Origin: Scolanthus callimorphus
Taxonomy: Eukaryota; Cnidaria; Anthozoa; Actiniaria; Edwardsiidae
Reading direction: 5' to 3'
DNA: 64,000 nt
Assembly (NCBI GenBank): GCA_033964015.1
Contig: JAWWUD010000215.1
Span: 1-64,000 of the forward strand
Below are positions 53,910-64,000 of the stretch, piece after piece. Made by a program: the position numbers and the translations under genes. The notes under the pieces were generated by a model. The model searched no databases. It was not told the origin of the DNA and was given only the letters and a program-made list of their open reading frames with translations. How positions within the stretch are numbered: the stretch's first letter is position 1; each line of letters opens with the position of its first letter.

Positions 53910-55495
53910 GGAAAGATAAGTTTGATACACAATTTTTATCAATGAAAACATAGGGATTATTTTGATCGGCGGTTATGGTGATGTGGGAATAGCGCTCTGC
54001 ATGTCGTAATGGAATTCTTCAGGGTTGAGTGGGTAGAGATGGAATGCAACGGGAATGACACGATTCAAGTGACGTGAACAAATATCATAGACAGCGCTTG
54101 TGCCTGGAAAACAACTACTTGCTGCTGTTTCGAGTAACACGGGACCTCGCCGTTGTCAGCTTCGTGGAGTTTGGCAGTTAGTTTCTGCGTTGTCAATCAA
54201 TGCGTCAGAGCCAATCAGATCCTTGCCAAGTGCACTCGTTTGGTTTCCCTTGTGAGACATGTCGCGACAGAAGTCATTTCACTGCCCTAGGCGAAGGCTC
54301 AACGGTTTGATTGACTACGCAAAAAAACTCGGTTTCCTGTAACAGCTGAAAACTGCGGATCCAAGTCTACGCGTACATTTCCTTTTCCGGTCGTACTGTC
54401 ATACCCGTCAGCGCTTCGCAAGCTCTGGGAATCAAATACTAACTACCTACAGTAGGTATTGGTCATCGAAGGAATTCGTAGATACACAACTATTGTTGTC
54501 CTCTATAGTTTGACTGATAGAGATCACGAGGAATTTATTTCATGGAAAGTTATTTCACGCGTCCAAAAATACTTCATTTTGATGACCTAACACTAGTAAT
54601 TTGCTGTCATTCACAAGACAAGATCGCTAGAACTCCCATCTCCCCTATTTCAATGTTTGAGGTAGCAGTGCTCTAATTGCGATGATGACAGCCCCGGTAA
54701 ACAACATTGTACTGGGGGAGGGGAAGGTGGGGGGACGGGTGTGGTACATAGAACCCCTGTATACTTGAAAAGTACTACATACTCTACAACAATTTTGTCT
54801 CGCATTGTAGATTTTGGGCGCAAACAATTTTTAAACAAACAAACGAACACTGTAGCAAATCTACAAGACACGGTACTTTAAGTAAGACTTGAAGATATAA
54901 AGCAAGAAATATAATATTTGTATTTGTATATGGAGATTTTTATCGAAAAAAAAGTAGTTCGAAGAAATAAAGGTAATATTGTGGAGTAGCGAGTTTTGTA
55001 TTTGAGATTGTGTTGTGACATTATAAAGACCGAGTGGACGGATAGAGCGGATTCCAGATAAGTGTCGAAAGGTTTTAGTATTTGCGTTTACTTTGCGTTT
55101 ACTGTATTCTAATTGGTTCTTCATTAACTGTCAACCAATCAAATGTTGAACTAAACGCAGCTGTGTATTTAGTGATCACGTGCTCAGCGCGTGATAGTGG
55201 TTTTCATTCAGGAAGCCATTCAACAGCAACTTTATTTTGTCTCGTGCATGATTGGCTGGGTTCGAGAACTCGAACCTCCAAGAAAAATCGAAAATAATTC
55301 GAGTTGTCCGGAGACTAGGAAACTGACGTCGCACTACAATGTATTTGCTATTCAAGCATTCACCAAGTTCGGACATATCCAACGTAGAACTTCATGGACA
55401 AGTAAAATCCTAAACCTTGAGTTAGCCGGGGAAAGAGGCAGAGGCGGAACAAACTACAAAACGTGGAAGATGCGGTAAATCAAGGTCTGCGGCAG
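53910..55495. other. 3' flank of SEC23IP and intergenic DNA
   Basis: AATAAA at 54966-54971 is a possible polyadenylation signal; none is closer. About 55045-55300 resembles repeats at 1176 and 46145 (AGCGGATTCCAGATAAGTGT, CAACCAATCAAATG). No coding sequence is supported. Confidence 0.4.
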
Positions 55496-55500
55496 ACTGG

Positions 55501-55667
55501 CACAGGGAATTTCTGCAGAAACCCATCCGTGGAAAAAGCTGAATTCCCCAAGGCACACGCATGAGAAATTCACAAGGATAGCCTTAGGAAATCCGAGCAC
55601 TTCCCATTCTTCCACCATGGAAAATTCAGCTTTTCCCATGGATGGGTTTCTGCAAACATTTCCTGTG
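55501..55667. mobile_element. CACAGGG MITE, copy E, with TGG duplication
   Basis: CACAGGGAATTTCTGCAGAA at the left, TTTCTGCAAACATTTCCTGTG at the right, and TGG on both sides (55498-55500, 55668-55670). The most complete copy of the family with 25821. Confidence 0.9.
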
Positions 55668-55717
55668 TGGTCTAAAGGTGCGCAGGACTGCGCAAAATGG
55701 AAGAAATCCATCAAGAA

Positions 55718-56455
55718 CTAGCCTGGGAAAGCCGACACCACTTTAAAGGCCCATCCATGGCCATCCAAGCCGCATTTCAGGCACACAAGAAATAAAATGC
55801 AGTTGAAAATGCAACCCAAATTTACAGCTTGAACTTGTGAAATTTAAAGAACAGTACATTAGGAACCCCTTTGGGGCCTATTAGCCAATCACAGCGGTTG
55901 TTGACAATAGATCCTTGTTGACTATGGGCCTTTTATACCGCTCGCCAAAAGAGACGGTGTATGCGTGCTCAAGCCAAGCATTCCGTACTGATGATGTATT
56001 TTGCCTCAGATCTGGTCAAAAGAATTACGTGGCCAGTTGAAATTTATTTGCAATTTATTTGAGTAACTCACTGTTAAATGCTTTGTGTGCATCTAGTCTA
56101 ACAGGCCGCGACATTGCTTTGACCGGGCCTGGGTCAAAATACGTCATCAGTATGGAATGTTTAGATTAAGCGCGCAGACGCCTCTTTGCGGGAAAGATAA
56201 ATAGATAGATAGAAGCTTAATTTTTTTTCACGGTTGTAATCTGCAGGTACAATAATAATAAAATTATAATACGGCCACAAATCATCTCCAAGCTTTATGA
56301 CATGCGGGGTGCCTCAGGGATCAATCCAAGGCCCGCTTTTATTCCGTTATATCAATGATCTATCGGATGTTCTAATGCATTTGCAGCTCAGAACGTACGC
56401 CGATGACACGAGCCTTTTCTGCGAGCTCTAAGTGGTGTCGGCTTTCGCAGGCTCA
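55718..56455. repeat. Candidate inverted-repeat segment carrying an RT fragment
   Basis: AGCCTGGGAAAGCCGACACC, then ACTTTA, near 55722 is inverted near 56430 (TAAGTGGTGTCGGCTTTCGC, then AGGCT). The enclosed 700 bp includes AT-rich DNA and, against the right arm, the reverse-transcriptase piece at 56282. Whether the arms bound one mobile unit is uncertain. Confidence 0.45.
56282..56431 (+). pseudogene. Non-LTR reverse transcriptase fragment (GVPQGS...YADD)
   Basis: Fifty codons read SSPSFMTCGVPQGSIQGPLL, FRYINDL and, after a short spacer, RTYADDTSLFCEL then TAA. GVPQGS and YADD are catalytic palm motifs of non-LTR retrotransposon RT, in the correct order and spacing. Both ends are lost, so it is a dead fragment. 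Confidence 0.85.
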
Positions 56456-57182
56456 TCAAAATTTACAGCTTCATGCAAACGTCCACCCACGGTAGTGGAC
56501 AAGGACGCATAAGGATAGTGATGTGAGCAAGTGAAAACGTTGACTTTTTCTTGCTCGCGCACAAACCTCATAGACCAGTTTCTTCAAGCTCACGGCATTT
56601 CTGGCACATGCGCAAAAGAGAAATGTCATTTATATGGACAGGCTACTTTTGCGAAGTTGAAAAACAAGAAAACGAAAAGGTATATTTATTTTTAATGGAC
56701 TTGATTTGTCAATCTTCAATCAGAATGAAATTTCACTTCTTATTGGCGCATTCGATTTAATGTCACAATATTTTACTTTTACTGTCATAACCACCTGGTT
56801 CTTGGTCTTTTCCAAGCGTTTTTAAATTGTAAAAATGTACTATAAAATTCCACGGCAAATTAGACTCCAATAACATTGTCAAATTTTAGAAATGCAAATG
56901 CAACAAAACCAGCTAATAACACTGACAAATTTTAATTGAGAAATGGGGCTAAAATTTGACAATGTAATTGGTAATTCGCTTGTTTAGTTCAGACGCACTT
57001 GTTTTGCATTGGAGGAGTTGCATCATTTAAATGACGGTAATCGTCTGGATATTTCAGAGTATTTCATAAACAGTTTGAGAGGAATTTTCGCCAAAAAAGA
57101 ATAGTTGGGTCCCATCTCTGGTTCAACGAGCGCTCAGTTTCACAGTTCCTTGATAGCAGACTTGATTTGTCTTGAAGCTAAA
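56456..57182. other. AT-rich intergenic DNA
   Basis: AACATTGTCAAATTTTAGAA near 56872 and AAAATTTGACAATGT near 56952 are inverted, a small hairpin repeat. No gene seen. Confidence 0.4.
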
Positions 57183-57217
57183 ATGGGAAAGACTGTCGAA
57201 TACGATCTGATATGCCG
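57183..57217 (+). CDS. Possible first coding exon of a downstream gene
   Basis: ATG GGA AAG ACT GTC GAA ... TGC CG then GTAGGT reads MGKTVEYDLIC and two bases of the next codon. The good context (AAAATGGGA) and donor are suggestive, but no compatible downstream exon was identified in the window, so this is weak. Confidence 0.3.
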
Positions 57218-59840
57218 GTAGGTTTTTCTTTTTAGCTAAAATTATTTTGAGGAAAGAAATTGAATTTGAACTGTGGGACAATAGATCCCATTTGCTTACC
57301 TCTTTTTTGCTTTCCTTTCATCCTGAAATTATCCCTTTACCTACAGCCTAATTCCTTGTTTCGCGCTGCGCGTTTTGTTTTTCCTTTGTTTGCTTTATTT
57401 TTCTGGTCCGCCGTGCGGCGTGCGCTCAAGCAGATGAGCCAATCAGGCTGTTGCCTACTAGTGCAGTCAACGGGCTTCCGGCACGACGAAAACCGCCATA
57501 ACGTGGCGCGGCGACGGAACCCACTGAACTGGCGAAACTGGATGAACACTTGATTGGCTCAAATGGTTTGAGTTGCGGAACAGGAAACAAAATCCTTGTT
57601 TTGAAAACGCACAACACGAGACAGCCATATTGTATTCGCGTCCCTTTTGCTTCAGGCAAATACGGGGCAAGTATGATATTTACCAGTTCAAGTAAAGAAT
57701 GAATGAAAGGGTCACAAACCAAGCAAAACGTTTTCTGGCTTTTTTTATTCATTTATAGCTCTAAAAAACGAGCTTGTTTCATAAAGCAGTCTGTCATCAG
57801 CCCGTAGTGCCCAGTCATATGCTAGTCTGTTCAATGCTAGTTTTGGGCTAAATTTTCTTCCGGCTTTTAACACATGTTAACATATTTGATTGAAAGAATA
57901 TCACAATCCCTTTAACAAATGCTCAGTAAAAAGTAGTATTCTAATGGAAAACCGGAGTCACTGAAGCCTCTTTCGAGTGTTCAGAGGGATATTATGCAAA
58001 ATAAAGGCCGGTTTACACTTGCGAAAAAATGTGCGAAAATTCTCCTGAATAGCTGAAATCGGTTGAAGACAACTGTCTAAGTGTATCGACAATGGAAAAG
58101 TTAGCTCGAATTTCACCAGAAAAAGTCCGCCCTGTTTCGTTGCTATAGTAACTCCGACCACAGTAAAATATGCATCATCAAAACTTCAGTCTTTGTGCAG
58201 CAAGTTACAAATTTCAATAAGTATACGGATTTCCTTTGAAGTGTATAAAGTGAAGTGATCAAGCTCACGAAAAAAAAACTGTAGGCTGCATTAAAAGACT
58301 GCATTAATGGTGCGCACAAATTGCTACCGCGATGCTTTCAATCACTGAGAGCTGTTAACACTATGTATACAGCTTTTTCAATAAAGGTTGTCTGAGCAAC
58401 TTCCAGGATAAGCGCTAAGTTTATCATTTGTAAAAGTTTAGATCGGATTTCACGAGAAATGTATGACCCCTTGTTTCTTTGCTATAGTAACTCTGATCGC
58501 AGTAAAATACACATAATCAAAAACTTCCAACTTCCATGCGATTTGAATCAATTCCAAATTAATCAACGTGTGAATTTCGAAATTTTAGGCGTATAAGCTC
58601 ACGAAATTGTAACCATCAACTCACGAAAAACTATAGGTAGCCCCCTTAACATCAACCACTTGAAGCTTTCTCGCGATTAGGATAATATCCTTTCTCTCCT
58701 CTCCTTTCCAATTTTCATTGTTCCGTTATTCGAGCTATAATAGATAATAACATGTGTGAAGCTAATGTAAATTTTTAGTAATAATTGGTTTCCTCAATTC
58801 AATAAGTTCACACGATTCCACGGGTGCGTTCTTCATAACGTAGCAACAATGCAGCATAACATTTCGTACGGCTACAGCCGAGTTGGTTTCTCGATAGACT
58901 GATCACTGAAAATGAGTTACTACTATGAAAACAAAACCCACGCCTTTGTCATTTCAACAGAATGTAAGTAATATCAAAGATGAATGCCTCGACTAATTCT
59001 TCATCCAGATACAACCCTGAGTCGGTTGTAAGATATAGTCTTTTTATAAGAACGACAATTTTCGTTTGATGTTGGGGCAGACCGAATGTTCTCAATTTTT
59101 TGAGGAATTTTAGCCACGAATGTTCAACATTTATTCAAGATTTGTGACTGTTTGTTCAGCAATTTTTTCATGGACGTGTTTTTGTTTGTTTGTTTAACTC
59201 CTTTAACGTTTCGTTTAACGTTGTTTAGCGTTTTCTAAATCACTGAAAACGTAACTTAAAAAAAAAAGGAATCATGTTGAACACTGTGTTGAAATAATGT
59301 TCAATGATGTTGAACCGTTCAAAATTCGTGAAAAAGATCCCGTCCTGCAAAATTCCCGTCCTGATTCACTTTACAAGTGCTATATTTTAGCCATTGCTAT
59401 CAACCGATTTGAAATTAAAGAACAATAGAAAAATGGAATGGAGATGTTGCTGTTTCTCGATGAATGGCTGCTTTGGCATAAGTCCCGAAAAAAAGATATA
59501 AGACATATTTACGCACTTTAGAGCTTATCTCAGCCAATCAGGTCGATCCTTGTCGAATGGTTTTTCTGTCGCGACGAAAAGCCAGTCGACTGCACTTGGC
59601 GAAATACATTGATGGTTTGTCCGGTGGAATAGAAAAAGCAAAGCAAACCACGTTTTGAAAATTCCGTACGCGGTTTGGCTGTAAAAAGTTGTCGTTTTTT
59701 ATGGAAAAAAATAGCTCTTAAAACTTGAATTTGCGTTATTCGTTGGAATTAGCTAAGGAAAACTTCTTATCTATACTATTATAATCGGGTTGTCTGCGCA
59801 AACGTTTCTGATTAGCTAAATCGTTCGCACTCACTCCGCT
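57218..59840. other. No gene identified; diverged internal duplication
   Basis: About 58095-58190 and 58437-58530 are diverged copies (TTGCTATAGTAACTCYGAYC, CAGTAAAATAYRCATMATCA). The rest is AT-rich with (GTTT)n at about 59180. ORFs at 57260-57750 are unsupported. Confidence 0.4.
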
Positions 59841-59848
59841 TAGGCCTG

Positions 59849-60580
59849 AAGCTGTGTCGCCAAAAGAAGTTCACAAACCTGGAGAGAAGGTGGAAATCTC
59901 GACAGTGAGCGTGTTTTGATTGGAAAAGATTCACCCTGGGCTAAGTTCTAATTCAAGCGATTTCTTAAGCGAGGACAAAGCTGCCATCGCCGCCATTTTG
60001 AAATCTCCCACAGAAACTAAAAAAGAACTCAGTTCGCACAGCCGAAAGCACCATAGTCATTCAGACCTAAACAGTTCTGTCACAGATTAGTGTCAGGAAT
60101 GTGCAGGGATAATTGTTATTCGAAAGCTTGAGAAAAAAATTTCATTCAGCTTGAACAAACGTACACGAGTGCCTTGCTTTCCTGTTCACGCGCTAAGGCG
60201 AAAGGAGTGACAACATTTACACGGCAAAGCAAAGCCATGAATAATATTCTCAAAGTGTAAATCCTTACGCTGTATCGCAAAACGAAGGACGCACACCCGA
60301 AGAGAAGAAGGAAATCTCAAGTGGGCGTGTTTTTGTTGGAAAAGATTCACCTTTGGCTAAGTTCTAATTCAAGCGATTTTTTCAACGAGGGACAAAGCCG
60401 CCATGTTGAAATCTCCCACATAAACTAAAAAAGAACTCATTTCCCTCAGCCGAAAGCACCATAGACATTCAAAACTAAATGGTTCTATTACAGATTACTT
60501 ACCATTATGTACCGGGATAATATTAAATTCGAAAGGTTTGAGCTGAGAAAAATGTTCATTCAAGTATGAACAACTTACAC
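59849..60580. repeat. Tandem duplication, about 420-bp period
   Basis: Copy 1 (about 59849-60163) and copy 2 (about 60269-60580) share GGAAAAGATTCACC, GCTAAGTTCTAATTCAAGCG, TTGAAATCTCCCACA and CAGCCGAAAGCACCATAG in the same order. Many substitutions, so it is not recent. No coding potential. Confidence 0.8.
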
Positions 60581-61500
60581 CACTGCCACTGCCTAGCCTA
60601 CGGCTACAGAGCGCACGCTAAGCCATGAATGAAATTCTCTAAAAAAAACCTATGATAAACTAAAATTTCTTAGAACAACTTTACTTTGCCTGTTCCCTTA
60701 CTGAGATATGATAAGCATACAGACAATTTCGAAGTCAAATGGTTTTTCTGTGTAATAGGCTTGCGTTTTCAATTTTAGCGGGTTCTTCGGACTTAGACAG
60801 ATTTGAGAGCCGTACTGACTCACACGACACACGTGCGTCATTTTCTCCACCAAAATCAGGGAGACCAGTGCAAAACAAACAAAAAAGGCTCTGGGGCTCA
60901 CTTCATTTATTTAGGCATGGGGCAGGGGGTCTTTCTTGAAGGGAGGTCACTAGTAATGTAAATCAGCTGTTTATGGAAGGGGGAACTCAGGTTGAGTCTT
61001 CTAGCGTCACGAAGTGACGGGCTGTTTTCTTGTTATAATGGTCTTAGAGGCGTTATTAAGAACCTTCGGAAAATAAACACAGCTTTTACTTTTTAACATT
61101 CCCCAATAAAGGGAACATAATGAAATATTCTGATTGAATTTAAGTCAAACAAGAAAAGTAATAATGTTACCCTCAAGATTGAATTTATCCTACTTCTGTT
61201 TGCTTTTTCCTTTCATGTTTTCGAGTTTTTGGTTTTGCTTGTCAGTTTTGTTTTGTTTTGTTTCATCTTGCCTTTTTCATTTCCGGCTATAACATCGATT
61301 TACTTAACAACAAAAAACACGGCACGAAAACCGCTATATTAGCTTTATGTCCCTAGGAAAATGGCCGCTTCGTAAACATGACTTTAGTCTTTACAAACTT
61401 GAAGTTTCTCTCATACTCATCGAATAGTGCGGCTTTCTTATCCAGAAATTCCTATTTCCTTCCTTTATAGAGAAGGTAGTAGGAGGCCCTCGCCGGAAAG
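60581..61500. other. No supported gene
   Basis: A reading from about 60779 (after TTTTCAATTTTAG) gives AGSSDLDRFESRTDSHDTRA but its phase does not fit the 57183 exon. No other structure seen. Confidence 0.35.
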
Positions 61501-61522
61501 TGCCTAATCTAATGTACCCATA

Positions 61523-61880
61523 ATGTACATTGTTCTTCCACACCTGCGTTACCAGGAGGCTTTGGATGCCTGTGGGCTACAAAGCCTCTCCTCTCGCAGA
61601 AATGATTTATGCTTTAAGTTCATGGCCTCCGCTAGGGAGCACGAACCTCTAAGGTCTGTAATTACTGGAAGTGTAACACGAAATGCACATGGTTATTCAC
61701 TTAGGTCAGGTACTGTGAGTACAACGGGACGCATCCCGACTACAAATCGCTTTGGTGACTTTGTATCACATAGATTTTTGTAATTATTGTTGCTAGATAT
61801 TGCTGACCCGTTGCTGTAATTCAGTTTCAACTGCAATGGCATTCGAATAAACCTATTTATTATTATTATATTATTATTAT
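61523..61880 (+). mobile_element. LINE 3' end (C-terminal RT-ORF tail plus ATT-repeat tail)
   Basis: The ORF at 61523-61783 reads HLRYQEALDACGLQSLSSRR, NDLCFKF, and ends RIPTTNRFGDFVSHRFL. This RYxEALxxxGLxSLxxRR ... TNRFxxxF layout is the usual C terminus of CR1/Jockey-like LINE ORF2. About 75 bp later lies AATAAACC followed by (TTA)n to 61880, a typical 3' tail. The 5' part is missing; a stop lies just upstream. Confidence 0.8.
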
Positions 61881-62064
61881 CTTATATATGCAAACCGATT
61901 TTAGAAAATTCAGCAAAATGCACCTTTAGAAAAGATGCATTCGTCTAGCTCAACAAAATTCATAGAAGCCTCAAAACTAATACCCTACCCTAAGTTACCA
62001 ATGAATGCTTTTGATTTACAACTGTATCGAAGTCAAAAATATCCTGATGTATTACCGCGGGCTA

Positions 62065-62206
62065 TGACGGGATCAGGTACAAAACGCAGGTCACAGGTCA
62101 CAGGTCACAAGTAGATCGAATCTACTTGTGACCTGCAGTGATCTGTGACCTGCGTTCTACTTGTGTTCTGTGACCTGTGACCTGCGTTTTGTACCTGCCG
62201 TCACGG
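62065..62206. repeat. GTCACAGGTCACAAGTAGA hairpin
   Basis: CAGGTACAAAACGCAGGTCA and its inverse (TGACCTGCGTTTTGTACCTG) enclose several direct copies of ACAGGTC and a central palindrome AGTAGATCGAATCTACTTGT. About 140 bp, foldback. Confidence 0.85.
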
Positions 62207-62399
62207 GATAGATGCATGGCCATATGAAAACGAGCAAACATTACCAATGCTAAGAAGATTTCCTTTTGGTAACAGTCTTTTTACTTCTAGTTGGTAAGTG
62301 ATGATTTCAGGCATTTGTTCATTTCAAGTTGAGTGGTTTTCTTAGATCATTCATTAGAAGAAAATGGAATTGGCAAAACTGTTACGGCTGTTATAGTAA

Positions 62400-62650
62400 A
62401 AATGCGTGGTGGTGTGACAGAGAAGAGTTGGAATTTCCAAACGCCAAACTGCTCCAAAAGTTTTTTTCAAACTTTCGTTTACATTTATTTTGGTTTTGAA
62501 GCCTATAGCTAGTCCTTATTAGTTCAAAAAATCTCTCAAAGCATTCGTGAAATCACCCAGAGCTGTTCACTCGTTTGATTAACGGAAGCCAAACCGCGGT
62601 TTTGTTAGTTGGCGTGGAGTTCGCAGAATTATGAAAAATTTAGTAAATGA
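62400..62650. repeat. TTTGATTNACGGAAGC family, third copy
   Basis: Shares ACGCCAAACTG, TTTTGAAGCCTA, GTGAAATCACCCAGAGCTGT, ACGGAAGCCAAACCGCGGTT and GTTCGCAGAATTATGAAA with the copies at 8390-9185, in the same order. Confidence 0.75.
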
Positions 62651-64000
62651 AATTATTTATTTATTTCCAAAGTCGAGCGTGAACGTTCTTAATATTAACG
62701 TGGTTTATATAGACGGATATTTTGTGATGCAATTGTTTACATTTGGCTTATTTGCATAAGCAATAGACGTAATTAAAATTTTGAACTTAAAAAAATTAAA
62801 TTATGAGCGCGTAGCACAAGACTCAGTTTGAGAAAACACATGAGCTAGTGAGCGTTTTGCCCTAATGATTTCATGAAATTTTAAAAAGCTGCATTTAGCT
62901 TTGAAAAATTCGATGAAACAGCCCAAAATAAACTCATTTGCTATTCTTAAGAAAGGCTTGACCTGTTTCAATAACAGCTAATTGCAGCTTTGTATTGCAG
63001 CTAATTGAAGTCATTGTATTGGGGCAAAACACCCATAATGCAAATGTGATCTTATTTTCTCTAAACCACATGTGTTTCTCGCTACAATAAGGACTTTTGA
63101 AATCTGAGAAAAAGAAATGGGGATCACCATGCATTTTAATGAGGTACGCGTCATCAAATATTGCAAATATTTTCTTATATCATAACTCAAATAAACAAAT
63201 ATTTCTTGAAAGAATTTTTGAAATTTTGTTGAAAAATGAGGCTTTATAAAGTGATCTTACAGAAAAATGACATTCTATAGATTTACCGTAAAGCAATTAG
63301 CTGTTTACGAAAATAAAATTGGCTGAAATGTTATCTGAAGACCCCAGTCTTGTGTACTGATCTCGTGTAAAAATTTATTTGAGTGAAAAACTGAATACAA
63401 GCAGAGCAGACTTTTGTCTTTCATATCTTATAATAAGATTTAGGGATATCCATGCAATTTTCCAACTATCGCCGGGCTGATGTTTTTGCGTGTTTTCCTT
63501 TGAAAAATTGCGTCCCTCGTCGGCTAAGTATCAGACGATATTCTGCGCAATCTCGCAGGAGAATGGTTAAATATTTAGCGTAAACGCTGAAAATGATTTT
63601 TCACCGACCTGTCGAATAAAAGGCGAATGGCTTGCCTATTGCATCTTCGAGAGGCCGCGCCATCGGCCACCTGATCCGAAGAGCCGACAACTTGCGCGTT
63701 TGTGATTTCGAATACTCATTTAACAAATAGCTCTGGCTGGGCGTTGCCCACAAGAGCAATTAACAGGATATTTTGGACAACATTTTTTTTAATCGAGGCC
63801 TTAATTCCGGTTATCTAGTCTTAATAGGCCGTTATCACGCAAAATTGATTTCTAATATTTAAAATAGTTATCACTATTGCTTTAATAAAACATTGACGTC
63901 ACAAGATATCCGCCTTATAGCAGTAACCACAAAAGTAAGTGGGAACTACTCACGACTGCTCTAATAGAGTCCTAAAGTGTGACGTCACAAATTTGAAAAA
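62651..64000. other. No gene identified; one repeat half-copy
   Basis: AT-rich. About 63510-63572 (CGTCGGCTAAGTATCAGACG, ATATTCTGCGCAATCTCGCA) is a half-copy of the foldback repeat at 20108-20230. ORF 62934-63134 (-) has no recognisable features. Confidence 0.45.

Noticed and set aside
57260..57760. Overlapping ORFs around 57.3-57.8 kb
   Set aside because: Both strands open by chance; no motif, no splice sites consistent with the 57183 exon.
60779..60939. Exon reading AGSSDLDRFESRTDSHDTRA
   Set aside because: Phase does not match the only candidate upstream exon (57183-57217) and there is no downstream donor or family match.

Overview
This is animal nuclear DNA: AT-rich, with long spliced genes (GT/AG introns, several kb long) embedded in a dense field of small inverted-repeat transposons. 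Gene content (NOA1, SEC23IP, an SLC25A34/35-type carrier) is generic metazoan. The repeat style (many hairpin MITEs, LINE tails, a Nin-type SINE, G-run 'CAGTGGCGG' and 'CAGGGGCGTAGC' termini) and the compact intergenic spacing look most like an anthozoan cnidarian such as a stony coral or sea anemone. That assignment is inference; no species marker is present.

Layout. 1-4.9 kb: repeat-rich intergenic DNA, including a clean element with 3-bp TAA target duplication (3743-4504). 4.9-7.4 kb (+): mitochondrial carrier of the SLC25A34/35 group, two visible exons, with two 1-nt frame breaks in exon 1. 9.2-9.9 kb (-): an unrecognised, apparently intronless ORF broken by two frame changes. 11.6-16.0 kb (+): NOA1, a mitochondrial circularly permuted GTPase, rebuilt as eight blocks summing to a clean 711 codons. 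16-22 kb: no gene found; palindromic repeat families. 22.1-25.5 kb (+): an unrecognised signal-anchor protein with one thrombospondin type-1 domain, four visible coding exons, start codon probably split by an intron. 27.9-53.9 kb (+): SEC23IP (p125), 17 coding exons, 3459 nt, including a 12-nt microexon. 54-64 kb: LINE debris, MITEs, a duplicated 420-bp block and a possible first exon of another gene at 57183.

The genes share no pathway. NOA1 (mitochondrial ribosome assembly) and the carrier (inner membrane transport) act in mitochondria; SEC23IP acts at ER exit sites. They appear to be independent transcription units on the + strand.

The most interesting material is (i) the TSP1 signal-anchor orphan, (ii) the 12-nt microexon encoding FDPV of the DDHD domain, (iii) a 2349-bp element (28765-31113) whose ends are packed with TAACGG/TAACGC repeats, (iv) a 1527-bp element (41721-43247) with its empty site preserved in the adjacent tandem copy, (v) a set of non-autonomous elements with 3-bp TTA/TAA target duplications, (vi) a 507-bp element with a perfect 10-bp duplication, and (vii) clustered single-base frame breaks between 5 and 12 kb that may be assembly errors. 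Exon borders were read by eye from splice consensus and frame, with no transcript evidence.
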